A stretch of DNA of 49,745 bases from Pseudomonadota bacterium (GTDB taxonomy: Bacteria; Pseudomonadota; Alphaproteobacteria; Rhizobiales; Devosiaceae), in NCBI GenBank assembly GCA_023393475.1, contig JAEWLC010000058.1, forward strand, positions 1-49,745, read 5' to 3'. Below are positions 1 to 7,555 of this stretch, one piece after another; within the stretch, counting starts at the first letter, position 1, and the number at the start of each line of letters is the position of its first letter. The notes beneath the pieces were generated by a model that worked only from the letters and a program-made list of their open reading frames with translations, ran no database searches and was not told where the DNA came from. The position numbers were made by a program, and so were the translations under genes.

Positions 1-47
1 CTTTTTGGGGGGTGGACGGGAGGGGGTCGTCTGCCTGCGGCAGCCCC
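1..47 (-). repeat. Degenerate, edge-truncated member of the two-hairpin repeat family
   Basis: Downstream of mutL the minus strand reads CTGCC-GCA-GGCAG followed by a C-rich CCCCCTCC tract. The GCA loop and flanking G/C runs resemble the second hairpin of the copy at 8985-9032, in the opposite orientation. The first hairpin is missing or lost. It could also act as the mutL terminator, though no T tract follows. Assignment is by resemblance only. Confidence 0.35.
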
Positions 48-1871
48 CTACCGCGTCCGCCCGAACAACCGCTCGATATCGGCCTTCTTCAGCTCCACAT
101 AGGTCGGCCGCCCGTGGATGCACTGGCCCGAGTGCGGCGTTGCTTCCATCTCGCGCAGCAGCGCGTTCATTTCCTCGAGCTTCAGCCGGCGCCCGGATCG
201 TACCGAGCCGTGGCAGGCCATGCGCCCAATAATGGCTTCAAGTCGATCCCCTAAAGCGGCCGTCGAATCCCACTCGGCCAGCCCATCGGCGAGATCCTGC
301 ACCAGCCCGGCGACGTCAGGTTGCCCCAGCAAAGCCGGCGTCTCGCGCACCGCCACCGCCCGCGCCCCGAACCGCTCGACCCCGAGCCCGAGCTTTTCCA
401 GCACCGCCGCTGCTTCCTCGAGCCGCACGCAGTCATCCTCGGGCAGTTCCACCACCACCGGGATCAGTTGGAGCTGGCTCGCCACCGGGCCACTGGCCAT
501 CTGCGCCTTGAACCGCTCGTAAACCAGCCGCTCATGCGCCGCATGCTGGTCCACCAGCAACAGGCTGTCCCCGTTCTGCGCCACGATGAAATTGTCAAAC
601 ATCTGCGCCCGCGCCGTCCCGAGCGGAAACTCCTCGGGTGCCTCCACCACCGGCTCGTTGTACCGCGCACTGGGCTCGGCAAAGTCTGCAAACCGCAAAG
701 AGCTCGCAGTCGGCGATCCTCCCCCGCGGGGCGGGGGAGGGGGCCCACCAAAGGTGGGGGAGGGGGCGGCCAAACCCTCATACGTCCGAGCCGGCGCCCC
801 ATACGACGGCGCCGGCGCAAACTCCGGCACCCGAAACGCCCCCACCACATCCTCGGCCACGCTGCCCGCAGCCCGATGACCAGCCGCCGTCAGCGCATCC
901 CCGATCGCCCGGATCACCGCGCCCCGAACCGCCCCGGCATCACGGAACCGCAGCTCCGCCTTGGCCGGATGCACATTCACATCCACCTCCGCCGGATCGA
1001 CCGCGACAAAGATCGCCACCACCGGGAACCGGTCGCGAAACACGAAGTCCGCATAGGCCGCGCGGATCGCGCCCACCAGCACCTTGTCCCGCACCGAGCG
1101 GCCGTTGACGAAGAAATACTGGCTCAGCGAGTTGGCCCGCGTGTAGGTGGGCAGCCCCGCCAGTCCGGTCACCACCATGCCGTGCCGCACCGTCGCCAGC
1201 GTCACCGCGTTCTCGCCGAAATCGGCACCCAGCACGTCGCCGAGCCGCGCCCGCAGCGCGCCTTCGCCCACATGCCCCGGCCAGTTCGACGCCGTGCGGT
1301 CCGCCCCATCGAGCACGAAATGCACCTGCGGGTTGGCCATCGCCAGTCGCTTCACCGTATCGGTGATCGCCGCCGCTTCCGCCCGCTCCGACTTGAGGAA
1401 TTTCCGCCGCGCCGGCACATTGGCGAAGAGTTCGCGCACCTCGACGATGGTGCCCCGGTTCATCGCCAACGGCACCGGACGCGACTTGATCCCGTGCCTC
1501 ACCGCCAGCTTGAGCCCGCTCGCATCCTCGGCCCGCCGCGACGAGATCGTCAGCTCCGCCACCGAACCGATCGAGGCCAGCGCCTCGCCGCGAAACCCCA
1601 GCGTGCGGATATCGTCGAGCCCGTCGTCGGCGAGCTTCGAGGTCGCATGCCGCTCGACCGACAGCACGAGGTCCGCCTCGTCCATCCCGACGCCGTCATC
1701 CTCGATGCGGATCAGCCCGATGCCCCCGCCACCGGTGGTCACCGCGATCCGGCTCGTCCCGGCATCGATGGCGTTCTCGACCAGCTCCTTCACCACGCTC
1801 GCCGGCCGCTCCACCACTTCGCCCGCGGCGATGCGGTTGATCAGGTTTTCTGGCAGCTGGCGGATGGGCAA
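48..1871 (-). CDS. mutL: DNA mismatch repair protein MutL (endonuclease-type)
   Basis: MutL couples mismatch recognition by MutS to strand nicking and excision. The 607-residue product has the N-terminal GHKL ATPase motifs (ENLINRIAAGEVVERPASVV near residue 8, DDGVGM, GFRGEALASI) and a C-terminal dimerisation and nuclease domain. DQHAAHERLVYE near residue 441 fits the DQHAX2EX4E metal-binding endonuclease motif; ACHGSVR and CIHGRP are the companion motifs, as expected in bacteria without MutH. The start is TTG, chosen because MutL homology begins there (LPIRQLPENL) and AGGAG lies 8 bases upstream; the frame stays open further upstream only through repeat DNA. The linker at residues 368-385 is encoded by a GC-rich repeat and reads GGPPPPPRGGGS. 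Confidence 0.96.
   Translation of the reverse strand: MPIRQLPENLINRIAAGEVVERPASVVKELVENAIDAGTSRIAVTTGGGGIGLIRIEDDGVGMDEADLVLSVERHATSKLADDGLDDIRTLGFRGEALASIGSVAELTISSRRAEDASGLKLAVRHGIKSRPVPLAMNRGTIVEVRELFANVPARRKFLKSERAEAAAITDTVKRLAMANPQVHFVLDGADRTASNWPGHVGEGALRARLGDVLGADFGENAVTLATVRHGMVVTGLAGLPTYTRANSLSQYFFVNGRSVRDKVLVGAIRAAYADFVFRDRFPVVAIFVAVDPAEVDVNVHPAKAELRFRDAGAVRGAVIRAIGDALTAAGHRAAGSVAEDVVGAFRVPEFAPAPSYGAPARTYEGLAAPSPTFGGPPPPPRGGGSPTASSLRFADFAEPSARYNEPVVEAPEEFPLGTARAQMFDNFIVAQNGDSLLLVDQHAAHERLVYERFKAQMASGPVASQLQLIPVVVELPEDDCVRLEEAAAVLEKLGLGVERFGARAVAVRETPALLGQPDVAGLVQDLADGLAEWDSTAALGDRLEAIIGRMACHGSVRSGRRLKLEEMNALLREMEATPHSGQCIHGRPTYVELKKADIERLFGRTR
718..771 (+). repeat. Two-hairpin GC-rich repeat, copy 1, inside mutL
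   Basis: Hairpin 1 is CCTCCCCCGC-GGG-GCGGGGGAGG (718-740), a perfect 10-bp stem. Hairpin 2 is CCCACC-AAA-GGTGGG (744-758), followed by GGAGGGGGCGGC. The architecture matches the intergenic copies at 5048, 7275 and 8985. Here it lies on the strand opposite mutL and is translated in frame as a Pro/Gly-rich part of the MutL linker. Confidence 0.85.
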
Positions 1872-1944
1872 GGGCGATTCTCCTGGTGGAAGTATATAGG
1901 AGGCCAGCCGCCGGGATGGCACCCGGATTTCCCCCAACCACAGG

Positions 1945-2026
1945 CTGTCATCCCTGCGAAGGCAGGGATCCATGTCAATGCCCGCGCCAGCTGCGAGTTG
2001 GATCCCTGCCTTCGCAGGGATGACAG
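1945..2026. repeat. 28-bp perfect inverted repeat (REP-like GTCATCCCTGC element)
   Basis: The arms at 1945-1972 and 1999-2026 are exact reverse complements, separated by 26 bases. Each arm is itself palindromic (ATCCCTGC-GAAG-GCAGGGAT). The GTCATCCC-GCGAA-GC-GGGATCC pattern belongs to a common intergenic repeat type of proteobacteria. It lies between the divergent mutL and tadA starts. Read through in the tadA frame it gives the typical repeat-derived peptide IPAFAGMT, so tadA should not be extended upstream. A second element is at 7402-7480. Confidence 0.85.
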
Positions 2027-2043
2027 CTGTGAGGGAGGCGGGT

Positions 2044-2496
2044 ATGAGGACAGGCATGCCCACCCCCATGGACCAGGCCCTCGCCCTCGCCGAAGCCGCC
2101 GCTGCTGCCGGTGAAGCCCCCGTCGGCGCTGTTGTCATCGAAGGCGACCGCGTCCTGGCCGCCGAGCGCAACCGCATGCGCGAGCTGAACGACCCGACCG
2201 CCCATGCCGAATTCCTCGCCATCCGCGTCGCCCTCGCCGCGCGCGGCACCGGCCGGCTGGACGGCTGCGACCTCTACGTCACGCTCGAACCCTGCGCCAT
2301 GTGCGCCGGCGCCATCGCCCACACCCGCCTCCGCCGCGTCTACTACGGCGCCGAAGACCTCAAGGCCGGCGCCGTCGACAACGGCGTGCGCCTGTTCGAA
2401 AGCCCCAACTGCCACCACCGCCCGGAAGTGATCGGTGGGGTAGGGGCATCGAGGTCCAGCGAACTGCTGCGCAGGTTTTTTCAGGGTCTGCGCTGA
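2044..2496 (+). CDS. tadA: tRNA-specific adenosine deaminase TadA
   Basis: Deaminates adenosine 34 to inosine in the tRNA-Arg(ACG) anticodon. The 150-residue product has the zinc-dependent cytidine-deaminase fold: the HAEF box (His zinc ligand and catalytic Glu) and the PCAMCAGA box with both Cys ligands. The start is ATG 2044, 5 bases after GGGAGG; ATG 2056 and 2068 are weaker alternatives, and the open frame upstream to 1972 is only repeat sequence. Length is normal for TadA. It is divergent from mutL. Confidence 0.94.
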   Translation: MRTGMPTPMDQALALAEAAAAAGEAPVGAVVIEGDRVLAAERNRMRELNDPTAHAEFLAIRVALAARGTGRLDGCDLYVTLEPCAMCAGAIAHTRLRRVYYGAEDLKAGAVDNGVRLFESPNCHHRPEVIGGVGASRSSELLRRFFQGLR

Positions 2497-2506
2497 CGCT
2501 GGATGC

Positions 2507-2669
2507 TTGTGGCCACCCCCACCCTTGATCCCTCCCCACAAGGGGGAGGGAGACCTGACTGTTGGCTTCGGTTCCATCGTCTCCCTCCCCTTGATGGGGA
2601 GGGCAGTGGAGCTTGGCAGCTTGCTGCCTAGCGAAACTGGGTGGGGTGGAGCCACACGCCGGCTCGCCC
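2507..2669. repeat. Intergenic block of degenerate GC hairpin repeats
   Basis: Between the convergent tadA and patatin genes are two hairpins: CCTCCCC-ACAA-GGGGGAGG around 2531-2549 and CCCTCCCC-TTGA-TGGGGAGGG (2583-2603). The stretches GGGGAGGGAGAC and GTCTCCCTCCCC are mutually inverted. A GGCAGC-TTG-CTGCC stem and GTGGGG tail follow, resembling a diverged second hairpin of the same repeat type. No gene is seen. The hairpins may also terminate transcription of the two flanking genes. Confidence 0.55.
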
Positions 2670-3635
2670 CTACCGATCCTCCGCCCGCATGCTATCGCCC
2701 TCGCGCCGCATGAACGCCTCGACCCGGCCTTCCAGCGCGCGCTTGAAGTTGTCCTTGTCCCTTTCGACATGCGCGATGATCTCGCGCACGCGCCAGAACT
2801 CGAGCGCGCCGAAGCTGTTGAGGTGCGGGCGCACATACACATCGGGCGGATAGGCCGCCATCATGTGCGCGGTCAGCGAGTGCATCATGATCTGCGCCGA
2901 GCCGAACCACACGTCGAGCACGTTGTGGTTGGTCTTCGTCAGCTGCTCCGACGGGTCGCCGTTGACGTCGATGCCGACAAGGATATCGGTCTCCGCTGAG
3001 GCCTGGTCGAGCGGCAGCGGGTTCACCACGCCCCCATCGACCAGCAGGTGGTTGGCGAACGGCACCGGCTTGAACAGGCCCGGAATGGCGAGCGAGCCGG
3101 CAATGGCCGAGCGCAGCGAGCCCTCCGAGAACACCGCCTGGTGCCAGGATTGGAAATCGGTGGCCACCACGTAGAACTTCGTCGCGAGATCCTTGAACTC
3201 ATGCGGGAAATCGTCGGGCAGGAATGCATCCACCACCCGGCAGGCATCGAGCTGCACGTTGAAGCCGGCGCCGAAGAAGTTGCCGAGGTTCCGCACCTGC
3301 GCGCCCCACAGCCGGCCGGCGATCACCCGCATCGTCGAGAGCACCGAGATCGAATGCTCGCGCAGTTCCGCCCCGCTCATGCCGCTGGCCCAGCCCGCGC
3401 CCACCAGCGCGCCGATCGAGGTGCCGGCGATGACATGCGGCTTGAGCCCCATCTCGTCCATCGCCTCGATATAGGGGATATGCGTAAGGCCGCGCGCCGA
3501 GCCGCCACCGAGCGCCACGCCGATGCGCGGCTCGCGGCCCAGCGATTGCGGATGCTCGCGGAACACGCCTCGCAGCCGATCGACAATCTCCTGCCCCCGC
3601 CGTTGCAGCGGTGTCGGGTAGATCGGCGCTGTCAT
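2670..3635 (-). CDS. Patatin-like phospholipase family protein
   Basis: A 321-residue serine lipid acyl hydrolase with a Ser-Asp dyad. Visible are the glycine-rich oxyanion loop GVALGGGSARG, the nucleophile elbow GTSIGAL (GXSXG) and the catalytic Asp in DGGVVNPLP. This is the RssA/YchK-like bacterial patatin type; the natural substrate is unknown. ATG 3635 is chosen because homology starts soon after; upstream codons run back towards purD and no strong ribosome site favours them. It follows purD on the same strand with a 53-base gap and could be co-transcribed. Confidence 0.88.
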   Translation of the reverse strand: MTAPIYPTPLQRRGQEIVDRLRGVFREHPQSLGREPRIGVALGGGSARGLTHIPYIEAMDEMGLKPHVIAGTSIGALVGAGWASGMSGAELREHSISVLSTMRVIAGRLWGAQVRNLGNFFGAGFNVQLDACRVVDAFLPDDFPHEFKDLATKFYVVATDFQSWHQAVFSEGSLRSAIAGSLAIPGLFKPVPFANHLLVDGGVVNPLPLDQASAETDILVGIDVNGDPSEQLTKTNHNVLDVWFGSAQIMMHSLTAHMMAAYPPDVYVRPHLNSFGALEFWRVREIIAHVERDKDNFKRALEGRVEAFMRREGDSMRAEDR

Positions 3636-3688
3636 GTCATGTGCCACGATAAGGAAAGAAGATACGCCTGAACCTCTTTCCAACTCGT

Positions 3689-4969
3689 TCAGGCGGGCTT
3701 GAGTTCCCGCTCGATCGCCCGCCAGCCGATATCGCGCCGGCAGAATCCCGATGGCCAATCGATCCGGTCGATCGCGTCATAGGCGCGTTCCCGCGCCTCG
3801 GCCACCGTCGCCCCCAGCGCCGTGACGTTCAGCACCCGCCCGCCATTGGCGATCAGCTTGCCGTCGCGGCGGAGCGTACCGGCATGGAAGATCTTCAGCC
3901 GGTCGCCGTCGAGCCCGTCGACGCCCCGAATCTCGCTGCCCTTTTCCGGCAGCACTGGATAGCCCTTGGCGGCCAGCACCACGGTCAGCGCCACCTCGTC
4001 GCTGAACTCGGGGCGCACGTCCTTCAGCGTCCCGCGCGCCGTCGCTTCCAGCAGTTCCAGCGCGTCCGATTTCAGCCGCAGCATCAGCACCTGGCATTCC
4101 GGGTCGCCGAAGCGGACGTTGTATTCGATCAGCTTGGGGCCATCCTTGGTCACCATGATCCCGGCGAACAGCACGCCGGTGAACGGGGTGCCGCGCGCGG
4201 CCATGCGCCGGATCGAGGGCAGGATGATCTCGTGCTCCACCCGTGCCGTCATCTCGGCCGTCATCACCGGGGCAGGGGAATAGGCGCCCATGCCGCCGGT
4301 ATTCGGGCCACGGTCGCCGTCCCACACCCGCTTGTGGTCCTGCGCGCTCGGCAGCATCACGACGCTTTGGCCATCGCAGAGCGCAAAGATCGAGGCTTCC
4401 TCGCCCTCGAGGAATTCTTCGATCACCACGGTCGAGCCGCTCTCGCCGAAGGCGCCCGAGAAGCAGTCGCGCACCGCGTCGGCCGCCTCCTCCATGGTCA
4501 TCGCCACGGTCACGCCCTTGCCGGCCGCCAGCCCGTCCGCCTTGATGACGATCGGCGCGCCCTGGTCATGCACATAGGCCAGTGCCTCGATCTCGTTGTC
4601 GAACCGCGCATAGGCGGCGGTCGGCACATGGGCTTCGTCGCAGAGCTGCTTGGTGAAGGCCTTCGAACCCTCGAGCTGCGCCGCCGCCTTCGATGGCCCG
4701 AAGCACAGCAGCCCCGCCGCCCGCACCTCGTCGCCAAGCCCCGCTACTGCCTGCGCATCGGGCCCGATCACCACGAAATCCACCGCATTGGCCGTGGCGA
4801 AGGCAACGATCGCGGCATTGTCGGTGATGTCGACCGGCACGTTCTCGGCGAAGGTCTCCGTGCCGCCATTCCCCGGCATCACGAACAGCTTCTCGCAGCG
4901 CGGTGATTTGGCAATGGCCCAGCTCAGGGCATGTTCGCGTCCACCGGAGCCAATCACCAGAATGCGCAT
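3689..4969 (-). CDS. purD: Phosphoribosylamine--glycine ligase PurD
   Basis: Catalyses the ATP-dependent joining of phosphoribosylamine and glycine to GAR in purine synthesis. The 426-residue product starts with MRILVIGSGGREHALSW, the PurD N-terminal signature, and carries the ATP-grasp region (ADGLAAGKGV), PNTGGMGAYSPAP and the metal-binding RFGDPECQ motif. The start is ATG with GAGGA about 8 bases upstream; the much longer open frame upstream is a GC artefact through repeats and an antisense gene. Length is normal. GAR synthesis uses glycine, while the gcv operon near 43.4-47.9 kb degrades it. Confidence 0.97.
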   Translation of the reverse strand: MRILVIGSGGREHALSWAIAKSPRCEKLFVMPGNGGTETFAENVPVDITDNAAIVAFATANAVDFVVIGPDAQAVAGLGDEVRAAGLLCFGPSKAAAQLEGSKAFTKQLCDEAHVPTAAYARFDNEIEALAYVHDQGAPIVIKADGLAAGKGVTVAMTMEEAADAVRDCFSGAFGESGSTVVIEEFLEGEEASIFALCDGQSVVMLPSAQDHKRVWDGDRGPNTGGMGAYSPAPVMTAEMTARVEHEIILPSIRRMAARGTPFTGVLFAGIMVTKDGPKLIEYNVRFGDPECQVLMLRLKSDALELLEATARGTLKDVRPEFSDEVALTVVLAAKGYPVLPEKGSEIRGVDGLDGDRLKIFHAGTLRRDGKLIANGGRVLNVTALGATVAEARERAYDAIDRIDWPSGFCRRDIGWRAIERELKPA

Positions 4970-4998
4970 AATCAGGTCCTCGATAGTCGTGCTGATCG

Positions 4999-5044
4999 CC
5001 TTCTCCCCTTGTGGGAGAAGGTGGCCGAAGGCCGGATGAGGGGT
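4999..5044 (+). repeat. Two-hairpin repeat, CTTCTCCC type
   Basis: Hairpin 1 is CCTTCTCCC-CTTGT-GGGAGAAGG. Hairpin 2 is GGCC-GAA-GGCC, followed by GGATGAGGGGT. The plan matches the CCTCCCCCGC family (stem 1, short GNA-loop stem 2, GGA-plus-G-run tail) with unrelated stem-1 bases. It abuts the next repeat at 5048. Similar sequences are common in intergenic DNA of many proteobacteria. Confidence 0.75.
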
Positions 5045-5047
5045 CAT

Positions 5048-5100
5048 CCTCCCCTGCGCGGCGGGGGAGGGGGACCAGCGAAGCTGGTGGAGGGGGCGGC
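5048..5100 (+). repeat. Two-hairpin GC-rich repeat, copy 2
   Basis: Hairpin 1 is CCTCCCCTGC-GCG-GCGGGGGAGG with one G-T wobble. Hairpin 2 is ACCAGC-GAA-GCTGGT (5074-5088), then GGAGGGGGCGGC. It is nearly identical to copy 3 at 7275-7327 and in the same orientation, so the two copies directly flank the DUF5107 gene. Confidence 0.85.
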
Positions 5101-5266
5101 CCAAGCAACAGCTTCGACGGCCCTCTAGCATGCTTGGGTGCAAGGTTCCATCTGCGATCCAGCCCACCCACCAAACGAGTTTTGGGAGCCGACAACCACA
5201 ACCAAAGCCGCCTTGCCCTCGGCTCGTCACTCCGGCAAAACCGGCCGCACACTTTCGGAGACTCGC

Positions 5267-7255
5267 ATGGGCAAGACCACCATCACCACCACCAACCGCC
5301 GCATGCCGATGTCGCGCCTCGGCGGCCCGAGCGGCCTGCCGCGCTTCCGCTGGCAGCAGCCGATCGCCGACAACAACACCCCGCCCAATCGCGACCTCTC
5401 GGCCGAGGAAGACAGCCACGGCTTCCAGTGGGGCAAGGACTCGATCCTCCCCTACCGTGTCTTCGACGACTACGACCGCGATCTCGCCGATGGCGACATG
5501 GAGCTGATTACCATCACCAACGGCCGGCTCGAGGTCACCGTGGCGCCGCATCTCGGCGGCCGCCTGATGTCGCTGCGCGACCTGAAGCTCGATCGCGACC
5601 TCCTCTTCACCAACCCGGTGTTCCAGCCCGCCAACCTCGCCGCCCTCAACGCCTGGTTCTCGGGCGGCATCGAGTGGAACGGCCTCATCCCCGGCCACAC
5701 CCCCTTCACCACCGCCCGCATCTTCGCCGGCATCGTCGAGACCGAGCGCGGCCCGATCCTTCGCCTCTACGAGTTCGACCGCATCGTCGAAGCCACCTGG
5801 CAGGTCGATCTCTTCCTCCCCGAGGACGACGGCCGCCTCTATGTCCACGGCCGCATCGCCAACGCGGCGGATACCGCCAAGCTCGCCTACTGGTGGACCA
5901 ACGTCGCCGCGCCCATGACCAAGGGCATGCGCGTCATCAGCCCGGCCGATTACTCGATCGAGCACGTCCTGCCCGGCAACGAACTCGCGCGCTTCCCCTT
6001 CCCGGATTCGGCCCGCTTCGACGGCTCCTATCCCGATCGCTGGCGCGACTCGACCTCGGTGTTCTTCCGCGCCCCTGATGCGCGCCGCCGCTACATCGCC
6101 GCGCTCGGCACCGACGGTTTCGGCCTCGCCCAGACCTCCACTTCGACGCTGGTTGGCCGCAAGTTCTTCTATTTCGGCATGGCGCCGGGCGGCCAGCAGT
6201 GGATGAACTACCTCGCCCGTCCCGGCGAGGGCGACTACATCGAGATCCAGTCCGGCGTCACCCCGACCCAGAACCAGCGCTTCGAGCTGCCGCCGCGCAG
6301 CGAACTCGAATGGACCGAGGTCTATGGCGCGCTCTATGTCGATCCGACGCACGCGCTTGATCCGAACTACAGTACCGCCGTCACCGCCGCCTCCGCCGCC
6401 ATCGACGTGCGCTTCCCCGAAGCTGAGCTCGCTGATGTCGACAGCTTCCTCCGTGCCTCTGCGCGCAAGCCCGTGACGCGGCGTCTCTCGGCCGGCTCCG
6501 TCTGGGGCGCCCGCCAGGAACAACTGATCGGCGGCCCGCTTGCCGAAGGCCTGGATTTCTCGGTGCAGGTCCCCGGCGACGCCTGGGACGACCTCGTCAC
6601 CACGGGCCGCTTCTCCGACGCGTCCCTCGCCACGGTCCCCGACGATTTCGCCGTCTCCGATCTCTGGGTTGCGGCCCTCGAAAAGAGCCGCGCGGAGCAG
6701 GGCGACACCTGGCTCCACGCGCTCCTCCTCGGCATCGCCGCCCTCGACCGCGAGGATCGCACCAGGGCCGCCGAGCTGTTCGAGCAGTCGGTCGCGCTCA
6801 AGCCCACCTGGCTCGGTCTCCGCCAGCGCGCGCTCGTCGCAGTCGACCCGGTTGCGGCCGAGCGCGACTACCTCGCCGCCTGGGCCACCGGCGAAGCCCC
6901 GCCGGCCCTCGCCGCCGAGATCGTCGATCACCTGGTGAAGCACAACCGCCTCGCCGAGCTCGAGACCTTTGCCTCGGCTCTGCCCGATACGGCCCTCGGC
7001 AACGAACGCGTCCACCTCGGCCGCGCCCGCGTCGCCGCACGGCAGGGCGATCTCGATCTCCTCGAGAAACTGCTCGACCGCCGCTTCGCCACCATCCGCG
7101 AAGGCGAAATGCTGCTCGACCAGCTCTGGACCAGCCTCCAGCAAGGCCGCCTCCACCAATCCCTCGGCCGCGAACCGACGGCTGTGGAGGTGGCAGCCCG
7201 CCTGCAGCAGCACCCGGTCCCCGCGCACCTCAACTTCCGCATGAAGTCGGAGTAG
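5267..7255 (+). CDS. DUF5107 domain protein with C-terminal TPR-like region
   Basis: A 662-residue protein recognised as DUF5107-like. The first two thirds (from about residue 70) resemble a galactose-mutarotase-type beta-sandwich, with motifs such as PHLGGRLMSLRD, FSGGIEWNG and YFGMAPGGQQWMNY. The last 200 residues are Ala/Leu-rich helical repeats (WLHALLLGIAALDREDRT, LKPTWLGLRQRALVAVDP) that look like TPRs. There is no signal peptide, so it is probably cytoplasmic. A role in carbohydrate recognition or conversion is inference from the fold. The start is ATG with GGAG 6 bases upstream. The gene stands between purD and xseA, which are unrelated to it, and direct repeat copies flank it, so it may be an inserted cassette. 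Confidence 0.82.
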   Translation: MGKTTITTTNRRMPMSRLGGPSGLPRFRWQQPIADNNTPPNRDLSAEEDSHGFQWGKDSILPYRVFDDYDRDLADGDMELITITNGRLEVTVAPHLGGRLMSLRDLKLDRDLLFTNPVFQPANLAALNAWFSGGIEWNGLIPGHTPFTTARIFAGIVETERGPILRLYEFDRIVEATWQVDLFLPEDDGRLYVHGRIANAADTAKLAYWWTNVAAPMTKGMRVISPADYSIEHVLPGNELARFPFPDSARFDGSYPDRWRDSTSVFFRAPDARRRYIAALGTDGFGLAQTSTSTLVGRKFFYFGMAPGGQQWMNYLARPGEGDYIEIQSGVTPTQNQRFELPPRSELEWTEVYGALYVDPTHALDPNYSTAVTAASAAIDVRFPEAELADVDSFLRASARKPVTRRLSAGSVWGARQEQLIGGPLAEGLDFSVQVPGDAWDDLVTTGRFSDASLATVPDDFAVSDLWVAALEKSRAEQGDTWLHALLLGIAALDREDRTRAAELFEQSVALKPTWLGLRQRALVAVDPVAAERDYLAAWATGEAPPALAAEIVDHLVKHNRLAELETFASALPDTALGNERVHLGRARVAARQGDLDLLEKLLDRRFATIREGEMLLDQLWTSLQQGRLHQSLGREPTAVEVAARLQQHPVPAHLNFRMKSE

Positions 7256-7274
7256 GTACCGGCCTCTCCATGAT

Positions 7275-7327
7275 CCTCCCCCGCGGGGCGGGGGAGGCGG
7301 ACCAGCGAAGCTGGTGGAGGGGGCGGC
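7275..7327 (+). repeat. Two-hairpin GC-rich repeat, copy 3
   Basis: Hairpin 1 is CCTCCCCCGC-GGG-GCGGGGGAGG (7275-7297). Hairpin 2 is ACCAGC-GAA-GCTGGT (7301-7315), followed by GGAGGGGGCGGC. From the second half of stem 1 through the tail it matches copy 2 except for one base. Confidence 0.85.
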
Positions 7328-7401
7328 GGGAACAACTGCTCTCTCCACCCCCATCCTCGGATGACGGCGGATAGGGCATGACCGTCAAACACTCACCAGC
7401 C

Positions 7402-7480
7402 GTCATCCCAGCGAAAGCTGGGATCCAACCATCAGCTGGCGCAGGCTGTGAGATGGATCCCTGCCTTCGCAGGGATGACA
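7402..7480. repeat. Inverted-repeat element (GTCATCCC type), second copy
   Basis: The left arm (7402-7427) carries ATCCCAGC-GAAA-GCTGGGAT; the right arm (7454-7480) carries ATCCCTGC-CTTC-GCAGGGAT. The arms pair with each other as in the element at 1945-2026. Inside the left arm the A/T change is matched on both sides of its own stem, so each arm stays self-complementary. The central 26 bases differ from the first copy. Confidence 0.8.
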
Positions 7481-7555
7481 ATCGTGGTGTTGGCGAGGTA
7501 GTGCCCAACAGCCCCCACCCTTGACGGACTCACCCCGATCCCGCACCTCTGACCC

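Larger units (their letters stand above)
4970..5266. other. Intergenic region between divergent purD and the DUF5107 gene
   Basis: About 300 bases hold two back-to-back repeats (4999-5044 and 5048-5100) and then about 165 bases leading to the DUF5107 start. GGAG at 5257-5260 lies 6 bases before ATG 5267. I see no purine-type riboswitch and no clear sigma-70 promoter. Confidence 0.5.
7256..7555. other. Intergenic region holding repeats upstream of xseA
   Basis: Exactly 300 bases with no gene. It holds repeat copy 3 (7275-7327), about 75 bases without a clear signal, the inverted-repeat element at 7402-7480, and about 75 bases leading to xseA. No convincing promoter or ribosome site for xseA is visible beyond C-rich sequence. 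Confidence 0.5.

Noticed and set aside
321..2114. 597-codon plus-strand frame antisense to mutL
   Set aside because: Arg/His-rich shadow of mutL with no recognisable motif.
48..2249. 733-codon open frame containing mutL with a 126-residue N-terminal extension
   Set aside because: The extension runs antisense through tadA and the inverted repeat; MutL homology and a good ribosome site start at TTG 1871.
3689..7354. 1221-codon open frame covering purD and the region antisense to the DUF5107 gene
   Set aside because: Only the last 426 codons are PurD. The rest is antisense to a real gene, with repeat-derived and Gly/Glu-rich composition typical of shadow frames in GC-rich DNA.
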